Notes: generated by a model not told the origin, from the sequence alone. A stretch of 64,000 nucleotides of DNA from JAPWJZ01 sp966211335 (GCA_966211335.1 CBIHNF010000001.1:1550001-1614000); one strand, 5' to 3'. Shown: positions 8,126 through 16,320, counted from the first letter of the stretch. A program made the numbers and translations.

Positions 8126-9379
8126 ATGGCTCGCATGAAGAAGCGCCTCACTATATTGACCTATGTCGTCTTCCTCCTGTTCGTCGCGCAGCCGGCACTG
8201 GCGAATGACATGCTACATGCCCACAACGGGCTTGTGGTGGATGGCGCGGGCAAAGCGGTGCAGCTGGCTTGCGTCAACCTCAGCCCCTGGCTGAACCCCG
8301 AGCCCTATTTAGTGTCGCACAGCCTGAAGGCGGTGCTGACCTCGCCCAGCGAATTCCGTGACTGTCTGGCGGAAGCGGGAGGGGCGGAAGCCGCCGCCGA
8401 TTTCTGGCGGCAGTGGGAAGCAAGCTTTGTCACCGAGAATGATTTTAAAAATCTCGCCGCTGCGGGCGTTACCTGCGTGCGACTGCCGCTCAATCACCGG
8501 CGCCTATTAAATGACGCGCAGACGGGTTTGAACGATACCGCGCTGCTGCCCGTTGATCATGCGGTGCAGTGGGGCGAGAAATACGGCATCAGCGTCATCC
8601 TCGACCTCCATACCGCGCCTGGCGGGCAGAACCCTCTTTCGACCGTGTCGGATGTGCCCTCCAGCAATCACGATGCGCAGCTATGGACAGGCGCAAATGC
8701 CGAAGCCAACCAGAAGCTGACCGCGGATATATGGGGACGGCTTGCCCAGCGTTATAAGGATGCGCGCGGCGTTGGCGGTTATGATCTGTTGAACGAGCCC
8801 TCGCTGCCGCGCGGCACGGATTAAAAAGTTTTGCACGATTTCTATGCTGCGATCATCAAGTCCATCCGCGCAACCGACCGCCACCACATGATTGTGCTGG
8901 AGGGGGATAATTATGCGCATGACTTCTCCATGCTCGTCCCGCCGCCGGATGACAATGTTTTGTACCAATTTCATGAATACGCGCTGGGCAATGCGGACTG
9001 GCGCAAGCCGCAGCAAAAAGCACTTGAGCCTTTCCTGAAGCTGCGGCGCGACTCCGGCATGCCGCTCTGGGTCGGCGAATTTGGTGAGAATGACTTTAGC
9101 TGGCAGGAAACGGTCGTCACGCTGCTGCAGGCAAACAATATCGGGTGGGCCATCTGGCCGTGGAAGCGCATCGCCATCGGCAACCATCCGGTAATCGAAA
9201 CCATCACGCTGCCGGAATCATGGGACAAGCTTTCCCGCTATGCCGCCCGCGGCGTGTTCGCTGCCAAACCCTCAAGCGCCGATGCGCGTGCTGCGATGGC
9301 AGAGATGCTCCGCGCTATTCGCACAGAAAATTGCTTTCATGATGCGACGATCGAAAAAGTTCTGGCGGGGAAAAACTAG
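8126..9379 (+). pseudogene. Glycoside hydrolase family 5 (cellulase-like), broken by an in-frame TAA
   Basis: A signal peptide (MKKRLTILTYVVFLLF... cleaved near AQPALA) leads into a GH5 (beta/alpha)8 barrel. The frame stops at TAA 8822-8824 and continues in the same frame to 9379, with good homology on both sides of the stop. The proposed acid/base Glu lies before the stop ('DLLNEPS', codon 221 from ATG 8135) and the nucleophile Glu after it ('WVGEFGEN', codon 315). Neither half can be active alone. ATG 8126 and 8135 are both possible starts; TATAAT boxes are at 8100 and 8109. Either a pseudogene by point mutation or a sequence error. Confidence 0.8.
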
Positions 9380-9762
9380 CGCGTCGGCTTCGGCGGCACG
9401 GGCGTTGCCGAGAGGATGTTCGGGTATTTGCCGAGGAGGGGGAAGCCGATGCCCTGCACGGTGATGTTATAGGTCTTGCCGACCTGCATGGTTTCATCAA
9501 TCCCGCTGCGCGAGAATTTGCCGTTCCACATCGACAGCGTATTGGCGAATTCGCCCTTGTCAGTTTCGTAGACGGTCTTGGTGAAGCCGAAGCCTTCGCC
9601 CTTGTGCAGCAGGCTTTCATGCGTGCCCTGCACGGTAACTTGCAAGTCTTGATGCACGTTGTCGGCATAGATGCCATAGCCGACGCCCATCATAAGCGCG
9701 CCGGCGACAACGGCGGTGGCGGCCTGATGGAAAATTTTTGAAAGGGTGTTGCGCTGTTTCAT
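9376..9762 (-). CDS. Hypothetical single-pass membrane protein
   Basis: 128-residue protein with a short basic N-terminus, one hydrophobic segment at about residues 13-33 ('AATAVVAGALMMGVGYGIYA') and a periplasmic-looking beta-rich domain with 'VQGTHESLLHKGEGFGFTK' and 'YNITVQGIGFPLLG'. The segment may be a signal anchor. I do not assign a family; the layout is like small DUF1523-type proteins, but the match is not strong. It is convergent with the broken GH5 gene, overlapping its end by 4 bases. Confidence 0.6.
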   Translation of the reverse strand: MKQRNTLSKIFHQAATAVVAGALMMGVGYGIYADNVHQDLQVTVQGTHESLLHKGEGFGFTKTVYETDKGEFANTLSMWNGKFSRSGIDETMQVGKTYNITVQGIGFPLLGKYPNILSATPVPPKPTR

Positions 9763-9840
9763 GACTGGTATATTACGCTGCCGCCGCTATCTGTCAAACG
9801 ATTGGAGACAAGCTATTGAAACACATCTCAATTTCCACTC

Positions 9841-9930
9841 TGACGAAAGTCGGGGTCCAGACTCAGGCAAAAGAAAGAATGTGAAGTATAGCGATTCACT
9901 CGCTGGATTCCGGCTTTCGCCGGAATGGCG
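9841..9930. repeat. Imperfect palindromic element, family B, copy 1
   Basis: The arms 9841-9860 and 9902-9930 are inverted copies (GCGAAAGCCGGAATCCAG-like) around a 41-base centre. The arm consensus matches the element at 35101-35196. It lies between convergent or tandem gene ends, at the 3' side of the gene at 9935. Confidence 0.7.
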
Positions 9931-9934
9931 AAAA

Positions 9935-10504
9935 TTATTGCGATTTATGTTGGGGTAAATTTTTCCGATGTTCAATTGGCGCCTGATGGCTTTGCATTTG
10001 TGCCGCGTGCATTTTCGTGCAGCTGGCAACGATAGACACCAATATCGCGTCTTTTGAAAAAATAGAGTCGGGAAGCGTTGCCGAGTAAAAAATATAATCT
10101 TCAATGTATTGTTTCAGGGTGTAGTCCGATTGATGGCAAAGCTTCTCCTGCATAATTTTTTCAAGGCTGGTCATAAGCTGGGGAGATTTGCTTTCTACAA
10201 GGCCTTCTGTAACGCCGATATCAAGCCCCTCCAGAAAGCCTTGAATATATCTCCCGCAATCGGTGTTCCCCAGCTGATCAGGCTTGTCATTATAATTTTC
10301 AAGCGCTGTCGTACATGAAGCGCGCAATTCATTTGCACGAGTAAAAGTGTAGTGAGCTGTGGCGGCTAATTTCTCGTAATTACCAACGCCACCATAAGAA
10401 TTGTGCATCGTCATCGCAAGCGCGGTGATCGATAAAAATAATGTCATTATCGAGGCAAAAATAACTAAATGAGGAGCTCTAATTTTTGCGCGGAAGAGCG
10501 CCAT
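9935..10504 (-). CDS. Rap1a/Tai-like domain protein (immunity-like)
   Basis: 189-residue protein with an N-terminal hydrophobic segment (about residues 10-32, signal anchor or signal peptide). The rest has the Rap1a/Tai spacing: a Cys after 'NELRAS', then 'DCGRYIQGFLEGLDIG', 'KLCHQSDYTLKQYIEDYI', and a final 'VASC'. Known Rap1a/Tai proteins are periplasmic immunity proteins against type VI amidase effectors, but many relatives have no toxin partner. The ATG overlaps the TGA of the gene at 10504-11034 (TGATG), so it is the third member of a coupled cassette. No amidase effector is visible nearby. Confidence 0.6.
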   Translation of the reverse strand: MALFRAKIRAPHLVIFASIMTLFLSITALAMTMHNSYGGVGNYEKLAATAHYTFTRANELRASCTTALENYNDKPDQLGNTDCGRYIQGFLEGLDIGVTEGLVESKSPQLMTSLEKIMQEKLCHQSDYTLKQYIEDYIFYSATLPDSIFSKDAILVSIVASCTKMHAAQMQSHQAPIEHRKNLPQHKSQ

Positions 10505-11034
10505 CACTGCGGCTTACGTTCCTGTTTGAGGAACAACGCCAAAGATTCTTCGTGGCCCATGGATTTGAGCTCGTCGAGGAATTTGTATTCCGCGAAGATA
10601 TCCTGGTCGTTCAATTCGCAGGCGACCATGCACATGTACCAGATTTTATCTTCGTGCTTGGCCATGCTCATCTTCATGTGCTCCGCCATGGGGGCGTGCA
10701 GATGCGGATGCTTGATGCCGGCCGATTCCTGCTGCGCTTCGCGCAGGATGCTCGTCATCATCAGGACGAAGCGGGAAGGGCTGACGGGGTTGTTGCGGTT
10801 GAAGCCGATGTAGACGAGCTTGCTTTCCGGCAGGTAGGTCGTCGGGTGCGGCGTTGCCAGCACGCGGATGACGATATTATTGACACGTACAAAATCAACC
10901 AGCTGCTGCCCGTGGGGCGAGTGGTTGAGGATATCGAGCGCCTTGGTGATCATGATGTCGTCGGGCGGCAGCGGCTGGCCCGGCTTCAGCAAGTCGTTCA
11001 GTTTCGTGCCCATGCTGCCCATGATCTTGCTCAT
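10504..11034 (-). CDS. Hypothetical protein, second gene of a three-gene cassette
   Basis: 176-residue soluble protein beginning MSKIMGSMGTKL. The start at 11034 has GAAGG eight bases upstream; a TTG at 11049 would overlap the previous gene. The central part ('VLMMTSILREAQQESAG') sits where DUF6782-like putative metallopeptidases have an HELRHA-type motif, but the zinc-binding histidines are missing, so activity would not be expected if it is a relative. This is a weak resemblance. It starts 4 bases after the stop of the gene at 11039-11704 and its stop overlaps the Rap1a-like gene. Confidence 0.6.
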   Translation of the reverse strand: MSKIMGSMGTKLNDLLKPGQPLPPDDIMITKALDILNHSPHGQQLVDFVRVNNIVIRVLATPHPTTYLPESKLVYIGFNRNNPVSPSRFVLMMTSILREAQQESAGIKHPHLHAPMAEHMKMSMAKHEDKIWYMCMVACELNDQDIFAEYKFLDELKSMGHEESLALFLKQERKPQ

Positions 11035-11038
11035 GCGA

Positions 11039-11704
11039 TCAACCTTCAAGCCAGCTCTGGCTATAGGGGCTGTAGGGGAAGTGGATGCCGGTCAGCAGCA
11101 GCGCCTGTTCCTGGAAGGCAAGCTTGCCGTCTGCCGTCACCATGATGGTTGCGGAGATAAGCCCGCCGCCGTAATAAATGGTGCCGCTGACAAGGTGCAC
11201 ATGCTGGGTCGCGTCATAGGAAACCTTCAGCGGCTTGAAGCTGGAAATCACGCTTTGCTGCTGGCCTTCCGACAGGCTGTCGATAAAGGGCATCTTACGC
11301 GGGTCTTTGATCAGGAAGACGTCGCCTTCCGAACCCTGCACGTTGCTGAAGAAGAAATCGAGGTAGGGGATGACGTTCATCTCGTTCAGGCGGATGCCGT
11401 CTTTTTCGTTGACGGTATAAATCGGGTTCGCGGTGCCGTCGACGCTGATGAATTCTTCGCCGTTCGAGAGATACGACATGCTGAAGGTCGGCATCGTCGC
11501 GTAGTTGATCAGGCGATACAGGCGGTAATTGTTGAAAAAGGGCAGGCTGCGCCACGATACTTCGGTGGCCTCTTTGGAGAACACAACCGCGTCCTTATGG
11601 CCGCTGAGTTTGTTCAGAACCTGATGCGCCTGCTCCCGGTTCAGCCTTGTCCATGAAGGCTGCATGCTAAACCGGCTGGTGGCGGCACTATCTTGTGTGG
11701 TCAT
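11039..11704 (-). CDS. Hypothetical protein, first gene of a three-gene cassette
   Basis: 221-residue protein, no signal peptide or membrane segment seen. It has a polar N-terminus, a beta-rich middle ('FISVDGTANPIYTVNEKDG', 'MNVIPYLDFFFSNVQG', 'DVFLIKDPRKMPFID') and ends 'PYSPYSQSWLEG'. I do not recognise the family; the IPYL-FFF pattern is unusual and could help a search. It leads the operon with the genes at 10504-11034 and 9935-10504, joined by a 4-base gap and a one-base overlap. Confidence 0.6.
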   Translation of the reverse strand: MTTQDSAATSRFSMQPSWTRLNREQAHQVLNKLSGHKDAVVFSKEATEVSWRSLPFFNNYRLYRLINYATMPTFSMSYLSNGEEFISVDGTANPIYTVNEKDGIRLNEMNVIPYLDFFFSNVQGSEGDVFLIKDPRKMPFIDSLSEGQQQSVISSFKPLKVSYDATQHVHLVSGTIYYGGGLISATIMVTADGKLAFQEQALLLTGIHFPYSPYSQSWLEG

Positions 11705-11781
11705 TGGTTTCTACTACCCCTTAGACCGTCAAAGTATAACAGTCTTCATGCCAAGGGAATAGGCTTTGTTAACGGTTTTTT

Positions 11782-12777
11782 TCACGCTCTTTCAGTCACT
11801 TGCGCCAGCGCCAGCCTTACCGTATTACCGTTGGCGGCGGGTTTATAGGCTTCCTCGCTCAAAATCTGGCGCCAGCGGCGCGCACCGGGCAGGCCTTGGT
11901 AAAGCCCCAGAATATGCCGCGTGATATCTTTCAGCGGCACGCCGGCGGCAAGGCTGCGGTCGATATAGGGCATCAGCGCCTCGATGATATCGTTGCGGCT
12001 GAGGACGTCTGAATTTCCGAAAATATCCCGCTCGATCGCGGCCATGAAGTAGGGGTTGGTATAGGCCTCGCGGCCGATCATGACGCCGTCGAGCTTCGTC
12101 AGCGCATCCTGAACCTGTTCAACGGTCTGGATGCCGCCGTTGAGAATGATGTTGAGATTCGGGAAGTCCTTCTTCAGCTGGTAGGCGCGGTCATAATTCA
12201 ACGGCGGAACAGTACGGTTCTCGGCCGGACTTAAACCATCAAGTAAAGCTTTGCGCGCGTGGATGATGAAGGTATCGCAGCCCTTCTCGGCAATCTTGCC
12301 AACGAAGTCGAGCAAAAACTGGTAACTATCCTGATTATCAATGCCAATCCGGGTTTTGACGGTGACGGGAATGGAGCAAGCCTGCTTCATCGCATCAATG
12401 CAGTCGGCGACCAGCTGCGGCTCCGCCATCAGGCAGGCGCCGAACTTGCCTTTCTGCACGCGGTCGCTGGGGCAGCCGCAGTTGAGGTTCACTTCGTCGT
12501 AGTGATACTGCTCGGCGATTTTGGCGCAGGCCGCCAACTCCTTCGGGTCAGAACCACCCAGCTGCAGGGCGAGGGGATGTTCTTCCGGATTGAATTCCAG
12601 TACCGAAAACTTCTTCCCATAAATTAAAGCGCCGGTCGTGATCATGACCGTATAGAGCAGGGCGTTGGGGGAGATGAGTCGCAGGAAGTAACGGTCGTGC
12701 CTGTCCGTCCAGCCCATCATGGGGGCGACGGAGACAGTGCGGTCGATCGATTTTGTGGGGGTGGTCACGTTTTCCAT
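11782..12777 (-). CDS. dusA: tRNA-dihydrouridine synthase DusA
   Basis: 331-residue flavoenzyme that reduces uridine to dihydrouridine in the D-loop of tRNA using NADPH. The N-terminal 'SVAPMMGWTDRHDRYFLRL' is the DusA signature. The catalytic cysteine is in 'LNCGCPSDRVQ', and 'GACLMAEPQLV' and 'LNGGIQTVEQV' follow. The start is placed at MENVTTPT (12777); an upstream in-frame ATG at 12795 (MVYKT) cannot be excluded, and no Shine-Dalgarno favours either. It is divergent from the small gene at 12888. Confidence 0.93.
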   Translation of the reverse strand: MENVTTPTKSIDRTVSVAPMMGWTDRHDRYFLRLISPNALLYTVMITTGALIYGKKFSVLEFNPEEHPLALQLGGSDPKELAACAKIAEQYHYDEVNLNCGCPSDRVQKGKFGACLMAEPQLVADCIDAMKQACSIPVTVKTRIGIDNQDSYQFLLDFVGKIAEKGCDTFIIHARKALLDGLSPAENRTVPPLNYDRAYQLKKDFPNLNIILNGGIQTVEQVQDALTKLDGVMIGREAYTNPYFMAAIERDIFGNSDVLSRNDIIEALMPYIDRSLAAGVPLKDITRHILGLYQGLPGARRWRQILSEEAYKPAANGNTVRLALAQVTERA

Positions 12778-12887
12778 GGGGGTTTTATATACCATATTTC
12801 TGAAAAATACAAGGCGGTCAAGCGCTTGCATGAATCCATTTGCCATTTCTCATATTTACCATATAGTACTTCAAAAGGAAAAAAATC

Positions 12888-13103
12888 ATGAAACAAGTTC
12901 ATAGCGTCACGACTGAATACACCCCGCCGACAAAAGGCGATTTCTTCAATGCCGCCAATGCCGCCCTGCGCCTGCGCTTTGCAGAAGCGAAAACCCACCT
13001 TGGCGGACGCCAGACGGTTTTTGCCTGCGACGCGGAAGGCAACAAGCTCTTTGGCATCGGCGGCAGTGTGCGCAGCAATATCACCCTTTATACCCAAGGT
13101 TGA
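12888..13103 (+). CDS. Small hypothetical protein (71 aa)
   Basis: 71-residue protein starting MKQVHSVTTEYTPPTKG with AAAAGGAA just upstream. It has a helical middle ('DFFNAANAALRLRFAEAKTHL') and a predicted beta ending ('CDAEGNKLFGIGG'). I recognise no family. It is a lone short gene between divergent dusA and the gene at 13232, and codon use is in line with its neighbours, which supports it being real. Confidence 0.55.
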   Translation: MKQVHSVTTEYTPPTKGDFFNAANAALRLRFAEAKTHLGGRQTVFACDAEGNKLFGIGGSVRSNITLYTQG

Positions 13104-13231
13104 TTAAGCCAAGCCGCAAGGCGCCGGCGCTCTCCAGGCCCGGCGGCGAAGACTGTGGCGCTATTATTTGGCGTGGACGATGGAAAAGCGTAAATTAGCT
13201 TCCAGAGTCGTCGCCATAAATAGTGTCAGTC

Positions 13232-14044
13232 ATGAAAAACTTTTTCCTCCCCGGTTTCCTCGTCCTCGTCATCATCTTCGTGGCGATGATCGCTTTTGCG
13301 GAGGTGCCGAAGACGGAGAGTGCAGGGGATGCGGCCTATCTGGCCAAGGTGGATGCCGCCATCGCCGACCCCGCGAAGGCCGACTGGGCGGAGCTGCGCA
13401 AACTCTATCTCGATACCAGCTTCTTCGATGAGCACGGCGGCATCTTCCCCGTGCCGATGCTGGAAGATTTCGGCAACCGCGCTGTCGCCAGCAATGCGCC
13501 GGAAGATATCAAAGCGTTTAAGGAATTGTTCCGCCACCATTACGCCAGCATCGGCGCGCATCAGCTGGCCTATCACCTCGCGCGCGGCAAGGACCTCTCC
13601 TTCATCGACCGCGCGGCGGAGCTGAAGGCGCTGCGCGGCATCATGGATGTCATCGTCAAAAGCGGCAACGGCAAGAAGCCGGAAACCGCCTTCCATACAA
13701 TTTCGCTGGATGAGGAATATGCTATCCTCCGCGGTGTGCTGGGCTATGAGATCGGCAAGAACAACTCCCGCACCATCAACGACCGCATCTATGACCTCTT
13801 CGTTGTCTCCAACGCCTCGAACGACACGGCTGTAATGTACTTCGATATCACCGAGCGCATGCCGCATGCCCGCAAGGTGATGCAGCAGCAGATGGAGCTG
13901 GCCGAAAAACAGATCGACGCCGACCGCGCCGCCGCCAAGGCCGCTGGCAAACCCGACCCGCTGCTGGAGAAAAAACCGGCCGCGCCGGATGCGCCGCCGA
14001 AGCCGCAAGACGATTCCGACAGCATCCTCGGGCCGGGGAAGTAA
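13232..14044 (+). CDS. Secreted or membrane-anchored hypothetical protein, DUF4919-like
   Basis: 270-residue protein with an N-terminal signal peptide or anchor ('FFLPGFLVLVIIFVAMIAFA'). The body ('WAELRKLYLDTSFFDEHGG' and a histidine-rich 'FRHHYASIGAHQLAYHL') resembles DUF4919-type proteins of unknown function; this is a tentative match. The C-terminus is lysine/alanine/proline-rich and likely disordered ('LLEKKPAAPDAPPKPQDD'). The start could also be a GTG three codons upstream (13223). A palindromic repeat begins 12 bases after the stop. Confidence 0.65.
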   Translation: MKNFFLPGFLVLVIIFVAMIAFAEVPKTESAGDAAYLAKVDAAIADPAKADWAELRKLYLDTSFFDEHGGIFPVPMLEDFGNRAVASNAPEDIKAFKELFRHHYASIGAHQLAYHLARGKDLSFIDRAAELKALRGIMDVIVKSGNGKKPETAFHTISLDEEYAILRGVLGYEIGKNNSRTINDRIYDLFVVSNASNDTAVMYFDITERMPHARKVMQQQMELAEKQIDADRAAAKAAGKPDPLLEKKPAAPDAPPKPQDDSDSILGPGK

Positions 14045-14056
14045 GCGAAGCTTAAA

Positions 14057-14134
14057 TTGTCATTCTGAGCGCAGCGAAGAATCTCCCTTGGTGCCGCAAA
14101 AAAGGGAGATCCTTCACTTCGTTCAGGATGACAA
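14057..14134. repeat. Palindromic element, family A, copy 1
   Basis: A 78-base near-perfect palindrome opening TTGTCATTCTGAGCGCAG and closing in the reverse complement, with the inner arms ATCTCCC/GGGAGAT around GTGCCGCAA. The same centre occurs at 21896-21974 and 22322-22400. It lies 3' of the gene at 13232 and just before the arsR promoter. Confidence 0.85.
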
Positions 14135-14141
14135 GTTAGGC

Positions 14142-14171
14142 TTGACATGCAACCAAAAGGTTGCATATAAT
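14142..14171 (+). promoter_or_regulatory. Sigma70 promoter with an 18-bp operator in the spacer
   Basis: TTGACA (14142-14147) and TATAAT (14166-14171), both perfect consensus, are 18 bases apart. The spacer 14148-14165 is itself a perfect inverted repeat, TGCAACC-AAAA-GGTTGCA. A dimeric ArsR-type regulator bound there would block RNA polymerase. The predicted transcription start coincides with the arsR ATG at 14177, so the mRNA may be leaderless. Confidence 0.82.
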
Positions 14172-14176
14172 GGGAC

Positions 14177-14515
14177 ATGACCACCAATGACGACAAAGTG
14201 TTCAAGGCGCTGGGGGATGCCTCCCGCCGCGATCTGCTCGACAGGTTGCGGCGAAAAGGCGGGCAGACGTTGTCCGAACTTTGCGCCGAGCATGACATGA
14301 GCCGTCAGGCGGTCACCAAGCACCTTGTCTTGCTGGAGGCGGCGAACCTTGTCGTCACCAAAAAGCAGGGGCGGGAGAAGCTGCACTACCTCAACCCCGT
14401 GCCCATCCACGGCATCTACATGCGCTGGATCGGCAAATTTGACGAAGGACGGCTGAACGCGCTGCACAACCTCAAAGAAGCCCTCGAAGAGAAACCTGAA
14501 GGAAAAGCCAAATGA
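14177..14515 (+). CDS. ArsR-family winged-helix repressor
   Basis: 112-residue winged-helix regulator. 'DKVFKALGDASRRDLLDRL' opens the family fold, the recognition helix is in 'MSRQAVTKHLVLLEAANLV' and the wing in 'TKKQGREKLHYLNP'. It has no CxC metal site in the helix, so it is the non-metal type that usually pairs with an SRPBCC/AHSA1 protein, which is indeed encoded directly downstream with an ATGA overlap. The operator inside its own promoter suggests it represses itself. The ATG follows the -10 box by only 5 bases. Confidence 0.9.
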   Translation: MTTNDDKVFKALGDASRRDLLDRLRRKGGQTLSELCAEHDMSRQAVTKHLVLLEAANLVVTKKQGREKLHYLNPVPIHGIYMRWIGKFDEGRLNALHNLKEALEEKPEGKAK

Positions 14516-14976
14516 CAAAAGAAAACGATTTCGTCTACACGACCTACATCCAGACCACGCCGGAAAAAGTATGGGAGGCGATTACGACGCCGGAATTCAC
14601 CAAGCAGTACTGGGACAACTACAACGTCTCCGAATGGAAAAAAGGGGCGGAGTGGAAACACCTGCACTGGGAAAACGGCTCGACGCTCGTCATCGGCAAA
14701 GTGCTGGAGTGCGACCCTCCCAAACGCCTCGTCCTCACCTGGGCCTCGCCCGAAGACCTCGCCGATGAATCGCGCGTCACCTTCGACATTTCCACGGTTG
14801 GTGGCATGGTGCGCCTCGATGTCGTCCACGGCGACTTCAAGCCGAATTCCGACATGGGCAAAAACGTGAAGGAAGGCTGGCCGCGCGTTCTTTCCAGCCT
14901 CAAGACCTTCCTCGAATCCGGCACGCCGCTCAACACCTGGGACGATGCCGATACCAATTGCCATCCGTCGAAATAA
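14512..14976 (+). CDS. SRPBCC/AHSA1 domain protein
   Basis: 154-residue protein of the START/AHSA1 superfamily with the N-terminal 'VYTTYIQTTPEKVWEAIT' and C-terminal 'EGWPRVLSSLKTFLESG' helix that close the hydrophobic cavity. Such proteins bind small hydrophobic ligands; the ligand here is unknown. It overlaps the arsR stop by four bases (ATGA), forming the common ArsR-SRPBCC pair, and would be controlled from the promoter at 14142. A terminator follows. Confidence 0.88.
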   Translation: MTKENDFVYTTYIQTTPEKVWEAITTPEFTKQYWDNYNVSEWKKGAEWKHLHWENGSTLVIGKVLECDPPKRLVLTWASPEDLADESRVTFDISTVGGMVRLDVVHGDFKPNSDMGKNVKEGWPRVLSSLKTFLESGTPLNTWDDADTNCHPSK

Positions 14977-14989
14977 TCACGGCTGTCAA

Positions 14990-15029
14990 AAAAATCCCTG
15001 CCTGCCTTTTGCGGCGGGCGGGGATTTTT
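14990..15029. terminator. Shared terminator of convergent genes
   Basis: AAAAATCCC (14990-14998) pairs with GGGATTTTT (15021-15029), with an inner GCC/GGC-rich stem. It lies between the SRPBCC gene and the converging ankyrin gene and can act in both directions. Confidence 0.72.
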
Positions 15030-15571
15030 CACCTGAACTTCGGCGGCTTCAGCGCAGTAATGGGCTTTTTGACGGCAAGGCCGCCGGAAAGCTCGGCGTC
15101 GAACTTCTGGCGCTCGGCGGTTTCAAGGCGGGATTGCTCGGCCGCGCGTAAGGCTGCGATAATAGGGCGCTGGCGGCGGAAGATGACATCGTTGCTGGAA
15201 AAACCGGTCGCTTCCGCGCGGTCAAAAACAGTTTCGTTGTGGGTATTTTTGATATAGAGGTTCGCGCCGGCATCCAGCAGTTGTTGCAACACGCTGAGAT
15301 GCCCCAGCGAGGCCGCCAGCATCAGCGGCGTATGGCCATTGGTATTCTGCGCGTTTAGCTCAGCCCCGCGGGCGACAAGTGCAGCGGTAATTTCCGCGTA
15401 GCCGTAGAAGGCGGCCAGATGCAGCGCGGTGTCCTTGTCGGCATTGACGTTATTCAACGTGGCGCCCGCGGTAATGGTGCGCAGGCAGAATTCAAGATCG
15501 GCGTCGCCCGGCAGCTGTTGCAATTCCTGCAAAAGGCTGCGGCCCATGGCTTGTTTGTCGGGCGTCGACAT
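15029..15571 (-). CDS. Ankyrin repeat protein (paralogue 2)
   Basis: 180-residue protein with three ankyrin repeats ('TALHLAAFYGYAEITAALV', 'TPLMLAASLGHLSVLQQLL' and a final 'FDRAEATGF') and a helical tail ending in basic 'ITALKPPKFR'. The start MSTPDKQAM at 15571 is chosen because it overlaps the TAA of the upstream gene (TAATG); a longer frame to 15688 runs through that gene. The tail resembles paralogue 1 ('VIFRRQRPIIAALRAAE' versus 'VGFLIRRAAETIARTAE'). No signal peptide. Confidence 0.85.
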   Translation of the reverse strand: MSTPDKQAMGRSLLQELQQLPGDADLEFCLRTITAGATLNNVNADKDTALHLAAFYGYAEITAALVARGAELNAQNTNGHTPLMLAASLGHLSVLQQLLDAGANLYIKNTHNETVFDRAEATGFSSNDVIFRRQRPIIAALRAAEQSRLETAERQKFDAELSGGLAVKKPITALKPPKFR

Positions 15572-16185
15572 TACTTCGGGCGCAGCGCTGTATTCGGGCG
15601 CAGCTGCGGCGGAATGTAGGGCGGGCGGAGCAGTGCGCAGGTTTCCGGCGCGGTCTTGCGCGGCATCAATCCGCTGGTCGGCTTCCACGCGCAGTTTTCC
15701 GGCACGACAATAAGCTGGAAGGGCGAGCCCGGCGGCAGGCCGATGAAATCATCTTCCGCATCGATGTGGAAATCGGTCTGGCGCAGCTTGAAGTACATGC
15801 GGGTGTTTTTAAGGCCGGTGTTCTTCTCCAGCGTTTCTTTGAAGGACTGCGCCATGGCATTCACGCCGGCGAGCGGCTGGGCGGTGATGAGGACAAGGTA
15901 CAAATCCGCCTCGCGGCTGGTTGCCATGTGCATATGGTTGCCCTTGACGGGCTTGCCGGGGCTCGAGATATCGAGCGAGAACTGGTAGTAGCCCTCCGCC
16001 GTCTTGTAACGGTCGAGGGTTTTCAGGCGCTGTTCGTGATAGCGGTTACCCGCGGCGACGGGCGTTTCCTCAACCACCGGGGCGGGCAGGGGCGCTACGG
16101 CTTCCATGCTGGCGGGGGCGGGCGCTAAGTCTTTCGCGGCCTTGCGCTTGAAAATAGCCTTCAGCTTCTCGGGAATGAATTTCAT
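15571..16185 (-). CDS. Hypothetical protein coupled to ankyrin paralogue 2
   Basis: 204-residue protein starting MKFIPEKLKAIFKRK; the start is supported by AGGCGG, and a second ATG lies four codons upstream. The N-terminal 50 residues are basic then alanine/proline-rich; the rest forms one domain with 'YYQFSLDISSPGKPVKGNH', 'ADLYLVLITAQPLAGVN' and 'FQLIVVPENCAW'. I know no family. TAATG coupling with the ankyrin gene suggests that the two proteins act together. Confidence 0.6.
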   Translation of the reverse strand: MKFIPEKLKAIFKRKAAKDLAPAPASMEAVAPLPAPVVEETPVAAGNRYHEQRLKTLDRYKTAEGYYQFSLDISSPGKPVKGNHMHMATSREADLYLVLITAQPLAGVNAMAQSFKETLEKNTGLKNTRMYFKLRQTDFHIDAEDDFIGLPPGSPFQLIVVPENCAWKPTSGLMPRKTAPETCALLRPPYIPPQLRPNTALRPK

Positions 16186-16320
16186 GTCCGCCTGCATATA
16201 TTAAATTGTGTTGATGGGCGGATTATAGGGGTCGAATTCGTTATGTCAATCGCCAAAACGGGGTCGAACGGGTGAAAAAAATAGGTTGGAGACCTTAAGT
16301 TTTATGCTTATTCTTCCCCA

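Noticed and set aside
8126..9379. TAA at 8822 as a programmed readthrough or recoding site
   Set aside because: No stimulatory element or recoding motif was recognised around the stop; a nonsense mutation or a read error is simpler.
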